The translations under genes and the position numbers were made by a program. A DNA stretch of 41,034 nt from Candidatus Methanophagaceae archaeon (GTDB lineage Archaea; Halobacteriota; Syntropharchaeia; Alkanophagales; Methanospirareceae), in NCBI GenBank assembly GCA_003194435.1, contig PQXC01000003.1, forward strand, positions 1 to 41,034, read 5' to 3'. Under the pieces are notes generated by a model, which was not told the origin of the DNA, did no database searches, and saw only the letters and a list, made by a program, of their open reading frames with translations. Positions 8,801 to 16,137 of the stretch are shown here, piece by piece (position 1 is the first letter of the stretch; every line of letters begins with the position of its first letter).

Positions 8801-9784
8801 ATGAAGATATTACATGATGAAGATGTGGATGACAGCATCCTGGAGGATAAGACGATAGCAGTGATAGGTTATGGAGCGCAGGGAGAAGCGCAGGCGAAGT
8901 GCTTGCGGGACTCCGGTGTTAAGGTGGTGATTGGGCTGCGTGCTTCTGGTGCGAGCCGGGAACGAGCGGAGAAGGATGGGTTTGAGGTACTGCCGATAAA
9001 AGAAGCGGCGCGAAGGGGCGATATTGTTCATATTCTGATCCCTGATGAGGTACAGGCAGAAGTGTATGAGTCCGAGATAATGCCTGAGATGCGTGCGGGT
9101 AAGACACTCAGCTTCTCTCACGGCTTCAACATCTGCTTTAATAGAATCGTTCCACCACCGGATGTGGACGTCATCATGGTAGCGCCGAAAGCGCCAGGTA
9201 CAGAGGAGCGGAAAGCGTACCTGGAAGGTTTTGGAGTGCCCGGGTTGGTCGCAGTGAAACAGAACCCTTCTGGTACGGCACGCGAGGTGGCACTGGCAAT
9301 GGCGAAGGCGATGCACTGGACGAGAGCAGGGATTCTCGAATGTACATTCGAGGAGGAGACGTATGAAGACCTCTTCGGTGAACAGTGTGTGTTATGTGGG
9401 GGTCTGGTGGAACTGATGAAGAACGGTTTTGAAGTGCTTGTAGAAGCAGGCTATCCACCTGAAATGGCATATTTCGAGTGTGTACATGAGATGAAACTCA
9501 TCGTTGACCTGATATGGCAGGGTGGGATAAAACGTATGGCTGAGGTCATATCCAATACCGCAGAGTATGGAATGTGGTCAGTAGGGCATAAGATAATCGG
9601 GCAAGATGTGAAAGCGAGGATGAAGGATGCGTTGAAGCGGATAGAGAGTGGTGAATTCGCATCTGAATGGGTAGAAGAATACAGGAAAGGTATTCCATTC
9701 CTTAAGATGAGCAGGGAGAAGATAAGCAAGCATCAGATTGAGACCGTTGGTAGCGAGATAAGGAAACTGTTCAAGAATCACTGA
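8801..9784 (+). CDS. ilvC: Ketol-acid reductoisomerase (class I)
   Basis: Converts acetolactate or acetohydroxybutyrate to the dihydroxy acid in branched-chain amino-acid synthesis, using NAD(P)H and Mg2+. The Rossmann motif GYGAQGEA is near residues 24-31. The conserved HGFN and VDVIMVAPKAPG segments are near 105-130. The metal-binding region LFGEQCVLCGGL is near 191-202 and carries the acidic ligands, with ECVHEMKLIVDL near 226-237. The 327 residues match class I. Own promoter, no operon partner; its 3' end overlaps convergent prs by 14 bases. Confidence 0.96.
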   Translation: MKILHDEDVDDSILEDKTIAVIGYGAQGEAQAKCLRDSGVKVVIGLRASGASRERAEKDGFEVLPIKEAARRGDIVHILIPDEVQAEVYESEIMPEMRAGKTLSFSHGFNICFNRIVPPPDVDVIMVAPKAPGTEERKAYLEGFGVPGLVAVKQNPSGTAREVALAMAKAMHWTRAGILECTFEEETYEDLFGEQCVLCGGLVELMKNGFEVLVEAGYPPEMAYFECVHEMKLIVDLIWQGGIKRMAEVISNTAEYGMWSVGHKIIGQDVKARMKDALKRIESGEFASEWVEEYRKGIPFLKMSREKISKHQIETVGSEIRKLFKNH

Positions 9785-10697
9785 AGCCCGGGTTAAGCCC
9801 GGGTTCAAGTTCTTTCGCAACCAGCTTCGCTATACTCACACGACTGAATAGCGACTCCACCGTATCTGTGCTAATTAATTCTTTAACACCCGCATGGAGC
9901 ATTCGCAGAACGGCATTCTGCACGAAGAGACCATGCACACATGCAACGTAAATATCACCCGCATTCTGCTCTCGCAGGAGCTTAGTTGCTTCTGCGATGG
10001 TACCACCGGTGGATATGATATCATCAACAATAAAGATATTCTTACCCTCAATATCAATACTCAGCTCCTTGGGCTTTATCTCCACCTCATCACCCGTTAG
10101 CCGCTTCTTCTCCAGTACATCATAATCGAATCCATAAGGAGTTGCAACTGCTCTTGCTAACTCCTCTGCACCCTCATCCGGACCTATTACCACAATCGAA
10201 GCTGGCGCTATCCCCATCTTCATTATATAATCACTGATTGGCGGTGATGCATCCAGCTCGTGGACATGGACATCAACGCCAACCTGAAAGTAGCGCAATT
10301 CTGCATGGTCATGCACATTAACCACATAGATACTATCCAGAGCAGGAGTACTAAAACATATACTCCTCGCTATCGCCCTTATTGATACCGCTTCACCGGG
10401 CTTAAACCGCTTATCCTGCCTCGCATACCCGAGATAAGGGATAACAGCAGTGATTTTAGACGCGCCTTCCGCTGCATCCAGCAATTGCAGCAGAACTATT
10501 AGGTCGGTATCGCTCCTTATACTCTGTACTACTACCACATGCTCTCCTTCTACATCGCCTATTATCCTTGTGTATGATTCACCATCCGGGAAACGTTTGA
10601 ACTCGCACGATACAAGTTCACAACCCAGTTCCGCAGCAATGCGCGCACCCAATGCCTGTGATGCCACCCCGGGTACTATTTTCATGCGTCGCGTCAC
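9771..10697 (-). CDS. prs: Ribose-phosphate pyrophosphokinase (PRPP synthetase)
   Basis: Makes PRPP from ribose 5-phosphate and ATP for nucleotide, histidine and tryptophan synthesis. Family motifs: KRFPDGESYTRI near 38-49, the YLGYARQDKRFKPGEA flexible-loop region near 90-105, VVNVHDHAEL near 124-133 and the PRPP-binding loop IFIVDDIISTGGTI near 213-226. Start is GTG 10697, overlapping the upstream stop as GTGA, or the in-frame ATG 10685, which gives the common MKIVPG start; both are plausible. It is the last gene of the run that includes the Pup-like candidate, coupled to it by the overlap. I see no obvious functional link to that system. Confidence 0.94.
   Translation of the reverse strand: MTRRMKIVPGVASQALGARIAAELGCELVSCEFKRFPDGESYTRIIGDVEGEHVVVVQSIRSDTDLIVLLQLLDAAEGASKITAVIPYLGYARQDKRFKPGEAVSIRAIARSICFSTPALDSIYVVNVHDHAELRYFQVGVDVHVHELDASPPISDYIMKMGIAPASIVVIGPDEGAEELARAVATPYGFDYDVLEKKRLTGDEVEIKPKELSIDIEGKNIFIVDDIISTGGTIAEATKLLREQNAGDIYVACVHGLFVQNAVLRMLHAGVKELISTDTVESLFSRVSIAKLVAKELEPGLNPGFSDS
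9783..9806. terminator. GC-rich hairpin at the ilvC/prs convergence
   Basis: The sequence contains two CCCGGG blocks separated by five bases, with GAA before and TTC after them. On either strand it can fold into a nine-pair stem with one bulged G. It begins within the last codons of ilvC and lies inside the end of prs (encoding EPGLNPG). It could act as a two-way terminator or mRNA-end structure, but there is no T-run, so the role is tentative. Confidence 0.35.
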
Positions 10698-10972
10698 TCG
10701 CCTGATGTAGCATATATCTCATAAGGCATTATCTTCTTGTTCACCTTCTTCTTGCCCTTTAACTTACTCACGAGATCCGCTGCTTTCTCCTTCTTCTCCC
10801 TCATCTTCAAACGCTCCATTATGGCTGCCATCTCATTGTCCTTGCTTGTATCCCTGTACTTGTACTCCTTCTCTTCGGTCTTTACATATTCCTCTTCCTC
10901 TTCCGTTATCTCTTCCTCTTCTTCTACCTCTTCGTCCTCCATGTGCTCAAGCTCAAATACAACTACATCCAC
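10694..10972 (-). CDS. Small charged protein ending in Gly-Glu; candidate Pup-like modifier
   Basis: A 92-residue protein with no recognisable fold. Residues 4-40 are extremely acidic (long Glu runs). Residues 48-80 form a Lys/Arg-rich probable helix (MAAIMERLKMREKKEKAADL). The tail is PYEIYATSGE. Pup, the bacterial modifier, is a small, mostly disordered acidic protein that binds the Mpa/ARC coiled coil by an induced helix and ends in Gly-Gly-Gln/Glu, the Glu being joined to target lysines. This protein shares small size, disorder and a Gly-Glu end, and it directly follows Dop-like, PafA-like and Mpa-like genes on the same strand. It starts at GTG 10972 after GGGGGT; ATG 10942 is an in-frame alternative. 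There is no clear sequence match to Pup, it is longer than the usual 60-70 residues, and it has Ser-Gly rather than Gly-Gly, so this is an inference from context and tail. Confidence 0.5.
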   Translation of the reverse strand: MDVVVFELEHMEDEEVEEEEEITEEEEEYVKTEEKEYKYRDTSKDNEMAAIMERLKMREKKEKAADLVSKLKGKKKVNKKIMPYEIYATSGE

Positions 10973-11000
10973 TTTTACTCAACCCCCTTCGCCCTCATTC

Positions 11001-11014
11001 GTTTATAATATACC
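11001..11014 (-). promoter_or_regulatory. Possible internal promoter before the Pup-like candidate
   Basis: In the 86-base gap after the Dop-like gene, the minus strand reads GGTATATTATAAAC. This TATA-like box is centred about 35 bases before the GTG at 10972. It would let the small protein and prs be transcribed apart from the enzymes, as expected if the modifier is needed in larger amounts. The short distance would leave little or no leader before the GGGGGT site, so the call is weak. Confidence 0.35.
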
Positions 11015-11058
11015 TATATTGATTTGTTTTAGCCTCTGATAAACTTTACTTCTGATTT

Positions 11059-12612
11059 CTAATAAATCACCTTCTCCGGATATAATCGCTTTGCCACTGA
11101 TAGACTCTCCTCCATGTCCTTAGCCTCACAGCTCGCCATCTCATCCTTGTTGAGCATAAACGGCTCATCCAGTAATATCTTCGCCTCGTTCAGAACCATA
11201 GTTGACCAGCTAAGGCTCCTCACATGTGCCCTGTATCGCTTCATCATCTCCGCCTTGAAGAATTCTCGTGTTTGCTCCGGAGCATTGAATAGTGCATGCC
11301 TCACCCTCGCTGAGTATGAACGCCTGTCCACACCTGGCAGTTCCCGTTCTGCAAATGCCAGCGACTCCTTTGGATTGAAGAGACTGGCACCCTTTACCTC
11401 ATCATCTTTAGTTTTGAGGTAAAATCCAAGATTCTCATCCAGTAACGCATACTGATTACAGATACTGATCCCTTCTGAAGCGCTCTTCGGCTCATAGTTC
11501 ACGAGCAATGCTAATTTCGTCACCCAATCTATCCCATCCACATAATCTTCTATACGCCGTGCTTCAAATCTCTCTAATAGTCTGCTCAGGCATTTCAGCC
11601 CCCTCTCACCCCACCCGTCGCCTCCATACTCCGTGCTTACCTTCTCCATCGCATCCAGATAGAACATTAAAATGCTTACCGCATCTGTTATCTCTCCTGT
11701 CTTCAGCTTTATCTTCCACTCACATTCCTGAGTATCCATAGATATCATCTTGAAAGTCCTCACAGGGTCCTCTATCTCTGGTGCTGCATCCAGTAACCCT
11801 GCTTCAAAAGCGCAAATCACCAGCGCCTGCGCAATATCGCGTAAGAAGATCGAATATTCACACCGCAACCCCTCATAATGGATATCATGAAGCCGCCAAT
11901 AACGCCTTGCCGCGTGTGGCTGGTCTCTTGTGTTCAGTATACCGCGATCCACAGTGGTAGATAGTGATGACTTCTGGGCTACAAACATTGCCCTCGGTGA
12001 AATAACAAACTTCACACCCTCATGACCTACGAACTCACCTGAGACTACATCACCTGAGCCTGTGAAGATGATTCGGGTGATGACCCACGGTATAAGTGCC
12101 CTCTCCACCCTGCTCCAATCTTTGCATGCCTCTCTGAGTGTGATTATATTACCATGTGTGGCATACGTAATCGTCTTCACCCGTTTACCTTTCCGTAACC
12201 CCTTCTCCAGCGCGATATTAGCTACATTATTCTTGTGTACCAGAACCTCCTTTTTCAATGCCAGACTCGCTTCCCTCGCACCCACGAGCGCATATATCTC
12301 CGATGCCTTCTCGTATGCCATGGCATCAATGGGATTGTTGTACGAAGGTGTAGATATCTCCAGATGCCCCATGTCGTTGTAGATTCGGCACCCGTTATTC
12401 CCGTAACTGGATGCTATTCGCGATTCATGCACTTCCTGCGATATCTCCGTTGCTGTATCCCAGATGACGTCCTGAGAGAATCCATGCCTCTTCAAACCAC
12501 GAATTGCAGCATTTACAAGTAATGAAGGATTCAAATTCGCCTTCGCACTCACCGGGTATTCCTGCTCTATCCCCCTTATCTTACTCTCCGCCCCCTTCCT
12601 CCGGCTGTTCAT
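11059..12612 (-). CDS. Dop/PafA-family carboxylate-amine ligase homologue, Dop-type signatures
   Basis: 517-residue member of the pupylation enzyme family (glutamine-synthetase-like fold; Dop removes or deamidates Pup, PafA attaches it). Landmarks in order: GIEQEY at 14-19 (Mg-ATP glutamates); RIYNDMGHLEIST at 76-88; KNNV at 127-130; FTGSG at 183-187; LNTRDQPHA at 226-234; and a C-terminal domain near 440-500. The spacing Tyr-x-Asp-x-x-His-x-Glu and the TGSG motif match bacterial Dop (Y-V-D-H-A-H-P-E, VTGSG), not PafA. The catalytic-type Asp80 is present. The loop after KNNV is longer than in bacterial Dop, and the HEN motif reads HGN. It lies five bases after the PafA-like gene. Family membership is strong; depupylase activity is inferred. 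Confidence 0.82.
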   Translation of the reverse strand: MNSRRKGAESKIRGIEQEYPVSAKANLNPSLLVNAAIRGLKRHGFSQDVIWDTATEISQEVHESRIASSYGNNGCRIYNDMGHLEISTPSYNNPIDAMAYEKASEIYALVGAREASLALKKEVLVHKNNVANIALEKGLRKGKRVKTITYATHGNIITLREACKDWSRVERALIPWVITRIIFTGSGDVVSGEFVGHEGVKFVISPRAMFVAQKSSLSTTVDRGILNTRDQPHAARRYWRLHDIHYEGLRCEYSIFLRDIAQALVICAFEAGLLDAAPEIEDPVRTFKMISMDTQECEWKIKLKTGEITDAVSILMFYLDAMEKVSTEYGGDGWGERGLKCLSRLLERFEARRIEDYVDGIDWVTKLALLVNYEPKSASEGISICNQYALLDENLGFYLKTKDDEVKGASLFNPKESLAFAERELPGVDRRSYSARVRHALFNAPEQTREFFKAEMMKRYRAHVRSLSWSTMVLNEAKILLDEPFMLNKDEMASCEAKDMEESLSVAKRLYPEKVIY

Positions 12613-12617
12613 CCGGC

Positions 12618-14378
12618 TTATACCTCTTCCTTTTCCCCTTTCTTCTCCTCCGCCTTTATCTCTTCCACCTTCTTCGCTATGCTATCCTCATCCCAGCCAT
12701 CCAGCTGGTCAAATCGGTAGGTCTTGTTATTTGAATACATCAAATAGTCCAGATATGGATTCCTGACTATTCTGTTCCTTATTTCACGACTTATCTCCTC
12801 TTCCCAGCCCCTTATATCCTCCTCTTCCGCCAGTAGCCGAACGAGAACCTGCCTTGTTGATTCACCACGGCGCCTCTCACGCAGGAATACCACTACTGCA
12901 CTGGGCATCCGCGCAAGTTCCGGATACCGCTCGAATAACCTTGAGTACTCCTCGCCCGTTGGTCTACTCATATCTATCTTTATCTTTGGCTCTTTTGTTA
13001 TTGTTATCTTATTCCAGCTGAGCGCTGCATTCTCAAATTCTGATGCAAGCCTCACACGCAGTTCTGCCCTCGAGTTCTTCGGTGGGAATAGAAGCGCTTC
13101 TCCTAAGTCCTCCTCCGTTAATATTCGCTCTACCCCTATCCTGTCAGCAATGTGCTCATATAAATCGTAGTCACATAGATTGGTGAAATCGAAAGATGCT
13201 GCTATCTCCTTCTCCATTCGCTCATCCATCAGGTACATGCTCCGATAATCAAACTTCCCCTTCGGGATATAATCATATTCAAAATCATCTATCTCATGCT
13301 CTATCACCCACCGCTTCAGCACCCATTCCAGACGCCTCACCACATACATGTCCTCAAGCAAGCCCTGACTGAGTTTATCACTGAGCCTCTTGAAGGTGTC
13401 TAACGCGTATTCATCCCAGTAGGATGTTTCTCGCTCCTCAAACAGTTCCTCTATCACCGATAGATAATAATGATTCAGGTAGTCAATTGCAGATTCTGTC
13501 CTCCCATTCATCAATTTTATTACCCAGTCGCCTTCGGTGTTCAACGAGATATCTTTAAAAGTCTGAAGCGGGTTCCAGATCTCCTCCACATGTGTTAGCT
13601 TCTCTGACTCTATCGCATCTATTACATAAGAGGTGAGCGCATTATTGAGCAGTCTGGTAACCTCAGACCGAACACCTTCACCCGAGGTGATATGAATCCG
13701 GTATTTATCCTTTGTACTCAATGGCTCGTCCCTCGTTGATAATATAGGCCACTGAGAGGGTGATTCAGTTAGAACACGCCTTGAAACCATCGCTTTTGGT
13801 GAAACCACATATTTTATTCCGTCCTTCTCCGCTACAAAGCCACCAGCACCAAAGAATATCTTACGAAGCACCAGGAAAGGAATGAGTAAATTCTCCTTGC
13901 CCACAAACTTCTTGCGATCTGCTATGTATGATTCATGCGTGCCACGGCTGTATCGCTTGTCTATCTCCACATTCGCCTTCCAGCACTGTATATAAGTATT
14001 CTGTGAGCCTCTCCTCTTTAACTTCTCCCTGTATCGCTCATTCGCCTTCTCCACCCCTATCTGCATGTACAGTTCCGCGGCTTTGTCGTATTTCAGTGCC
14101 TCAAATGCATCTCTGCATTCTGGTGTGGCTATCTCCAGATGCCCACCCGTGCAGATATAAATCCGTGAACCATTACGCAGGAAGCCATCATTCCTCCTCC
14201 TCAACTTCGAACATATCGCCTCTATACCATCGAAGAATGTATAATTCTCAAGTGCGTGAATCACCTCGTCCACGTGATAGAATCGCGCATAGCGATATAA
14301 CCCAGGGGATTCTGAGCTTATACCTACCCTGAATTCATGCTCTATCCCCTGCCATCTACTCAAATCCACATTCCCCAT
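12618..14378 (-). CDS. PafA-family (Pup ligase-like) homologue with Cys at the catalytic Asp position
   Basis: 586-residue homologue of the Pup ligase/depupylase family. Landmarks: GIEHEF at 11-16; RNGSRIYICTGGHLEIATPEC at 68-88; GTHES at 146-150; FFGAGG at 175-180; STRDEP at 214-219; WNPLQTFKDIS near 267-277; FPPKNSRAELR in the C-terminal part. The spacing Y-x-x-x-G-x-H-x-E and the GAG motif match bacterial PafA (YLDVGSHPE, CGAGK) rather than Dop. At the site of the essential PafA Asp the residue is Cys76 (codon TGC, checked in the DNA). It also has a C-terminal extension of about 100 residues with a charged tail. It may be a ligase with altered chemistry or a regulatory paralogue. It starts 11 bases after the ATPase gene, so it is co-transcribed. 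Confidence 0.82.
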   Translation of the reverse strand: MGNVDLSRWQGIEHEFRVGISSESPGLYRYARFYHVDEVIHALENYTFFDGIEAICSKLRRRNDGFLRNGSRIYICTGGHLEIATPECRDAFEALKYDKAAELYMQIGVEKANERYREKLKRRGSQNTYIQCWKANVEIDKRYSRGTHESYIADRKKFVGKENLLIPFLVLRKIFFGAGGFVAEKDGIKYVVSPKAMVSRRVLTESPSQWPILSTRDEPLSTKDKYRIHITSGEGVRSEVTRLLNNALTSYVIDAIESEKLTHVEEIWNPLQTFKDISLNTEGDWVIKLMNGRTESAIDYLNHYYLSVIEELFEERETSYWDEYALDTFKRLSDKLSQGLLEDMYVVRRLEWVLKRWVIEHEIDDFEYDYIPKGKFDYRSMYLMDERMEKEIAASFDFTNLCDYDLYEHIADRIGVERILTEEDLGEALLFPPKNSRAELRVRLASEFENAALSWNKITITKEPKIKIDMSRPTGEEYSRLFERYPELARMPSAVVVFLRERRRGESTRQVLVRLLAEEEDIRGWEEEISREIRNRIVRNPYLDYLMYSNNKTYRFDQLDGWDEDSIAKKVEEIKAEEKKGEKEEV

Positions 14379-14389
14379 TTTATACGCCC

Positions 14390-16015
14390 TTAGAAGTGCA
14401 TTCCAGTGTCTTCCTCAGGCATCGTCTCGTATCCCGATGCGATCATCTCCTCCGCTCTTCGCTCTACAAACTTGTCAAAGCCCTCTTTCAGATGCCTCAT
14501 GCTCACTCCTATATCCTCTATACGCTTGTATTGCTTCTGCAACTCCTCCATCTTACTCTTTGCATCCAATATATCTGCCATTCCTTCTTCGTCCCACATC
14601 TTACGCATACCTGCATCTTTTATTCTGCCACGCTTCAGCATGAGTAACGTCCGCTCCTCCAACGCCTTATCCTTCGCATAGTTGAATATCTGTGCAATAA
14701 AACGACCGGTGACTGTATTCCCTCTCTTTATCCTTCCTATCTCCGTCTCCACGTACTTATCCTCGAACATATACTCCACAATCCCCCGCACCAGTGCCTT
14801 CCTCGCCTCTTCTTCTCCTCCCGCCTCTTCTATCACATGACGGTCAAGTGGGACCTTCTTCACATATATGCTCGCGATGGAATAAGCAGTTTCTTTATCC
14901 GCCTTCGGCACCTCTATTATCTTATCAAATCGAGCTCTGAATGCCGAATCTATCAGATGCAGCCGGTTTGTAGCGCCTATCACGGTGAGATGGGGGTGGA
15001 GGGAGTAGAAACCGTCCAGAATATCCAGCAGTTGCCCTGTAACTCGTTCCGGTGCCCCGGATGAACCCGTGTACATGCCTCGCTCCTGAGCTAAAGCATC
15101 TATCTCGTCGAAGAAGATCACACCATAGTCGTTCTCTCCTTCTTCCAATTTATCATTCGCTGCCTTGAACACCATCCGCACATTCCGCTCTGACTCACCG
15201 AGCCACATGCTGAATAGTTCACCTGCACCTACTTTCACAAACTCGCAGTTGGGCAATGCTGACGCCAGCGCCTTCGCGCACATCGTCTTACCACAGCCCG
15301 GTGGACCATACATGAGTATGCGCCGTGAACGTTCTCCATATCTCGCATAATCATCAGGATTTAGCATCGGAAGAATGATGCTATTTATCAACTCCTGCTT
15401 CACCTCTTTCAAACCGCCAATATCGTTAAAACTCACCCCGGGATTCTTCGTGATCTCATAACGGGTGAACTCCTTCGTCTTGTATGTCTTCAATATGTCA
15501 AAAGTACCGGGGAGAAGCCCGACCTTCATACCCTCTTTTAACTTCGCTTTGTCTTCCTCTCGCAATCTCTTGTATATCCTGCCACGTCCTTTACCCGTTG
15601 ATATCTCCCCTATCCATCCCTCGCTATCCTTACGCAGCTCCTCTACTTCTCCCACTTCCAGATCCACCATACGATCATACACCCTGGTGATGCCGATGGT
15701 AAACCCACTCGGATTGTTCTTATCAGGAATACGACCTATGAAGACATATTTGCCCTCTCTCAGGTCCTCTATCTCCTCATCGGTTAGCGTTCCATAAGGT
15801 AAAGCCTTTAATGCTCCATTTAAATTCACAATCGCACCCTCATCAAGCTTCTCCACCACGAATCCGCAATCCAAAGGCGGTGACCGGGACTTAGAAACGA
15901 GCTTCTCCAGGTCCTCCTTATACGCTTCCGTCTCCTCATACTTCCGTCTCAGGCGCCTGTATTCGCTCTCTAACCGCTCATACTCGTATCTTGGAATATA
16001 GTCCTCCCTCTCCAT
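14390..16015 (-). CDS. Proteasomal ring ATPase of Mpa/ARC type
   Basis: 541-residue AAA+ unfoldase. Order of parts: N-terminal coiled coil (about 8-42), first OB fold (about 50-115), second OB fold (about 130-180), linker NPGVSFNDIGGL, AAA+ core with Walker A GPPGCGKT (237-244), pore loop SMWLGE (269-274), Walker B IFFDEID (300-306), sensor GATNR (347-351) and Arg region FRARFD (359-364). Two tandem OB folds and GPPGCGKT are features of actinobacterial Mpa/ARC; archaeal PAN has one OB fold and GPPGTGKT. The C-terminus reads TGMHF, where Mpa ends GQYL and PAN in a HbYX motif, so the proteasome-docking Tyr is replaced by His. First gene of a run with the PafA- and Dop-like genes. It probably unfolds modified proteins for the 20S proteasome, whose genes are not in this window. 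Confidence 0.85.
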   Translation of the reverse strand: MEREDYIPRYEYERLESEYRRLRRKYEETEAYKEDLEKLVSKSRSPPLDCGFVVEKLDEGAIVNLNGALKALPYGTLTDEEIEDLREGKYVFIGRIPDKNNPSGFTIGITRVYDRMVDLEVGEVEELRKDSEGWIGEISTGKGRGRIYKRLREEDKAKLKEGMKVGLLPGTFDILKTYKTKEFTRYEITKNPGVSFNDIGGLKEVKQELINSIILPMLNPDDYARYGERSRRILMYGPPGCGKTMCAKALASALPNCEFVKVGAGELFSMWLGESERNVRMVFKAANDKLEEGENDYGVIFFDEIDALAQERGMYTGSSGAPERVTGQLLDILDGFYSLHPHLTVIGATNRLHLIDSAFRARFDKIIEVPKADKETAYSIASIYVKKVPLDRHVIEEAGGEEEARKALVRGIVEYMFEDKYVETEIGRIKRGNTVTGRFIAQIFNYAKDKALEERTLLMLKRGRIKDAGMRKMWDEEGMADILDAKSKMEELQKQYKRIEDIGVSMRHLKEGFDKFVERRAEEMIASGYETMPEEDTGMHF

Positions 16016-16044
16016 ACTAACCCCATCATATCTTATGTACTGCG

Positions 16045-16056
16045 TTTATAAAAAGA
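16045..16056 (-). promoter_or_regulatory. TATA box of the pupylation-like operon
   Basis: Minus-strand TCTTTTTATAAA lies about 35 bases before ATG 16015, predicting a leader of about ten bases. It sits in the 122-base divergent gap shared with the AbrB-PhoU gene and would drive the ATPase, PafA-like and Dop-like genes. Confidence 0.5.
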
Positions 16057-16137
16057 ATTGCTTCGTGTACACTTTTATGTAATTATATTTCTAATATATA
16101 GATATAAGGAGATGAATAAAGAGGTAAATGTAATGAA

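Noticed and set aside
10737-11039. Plus-strand frame opposite the small Gly-Glu protein
   Set aside because: Its Ser/Phe-rich translation is the expected antisense of Glu/Lys codons; the minus frame has a ribosome site and stop-start overlap with prs.
11059-14378. Annotation of the two ligase-like genes as glutamine synthetase or glutamate-cysteine ligase
   Set aside because: The motifs that are visible (GIExEY/F, NTRDxPH or STRDEP, Y-x-D-x-x-H-x-E, TGSG/GAG) fit the PafA/Dop branch of this fold, and the neighbour is an Mpa-type ATPase.
14390-16015. Proteasome-activating nucleotidase (PAN)
   Set aside because: There are two OB-like segments before the AAA core, Walker A is GPPGCGKT, and the tail is not HbYX; these fit Mpa/ARC better.
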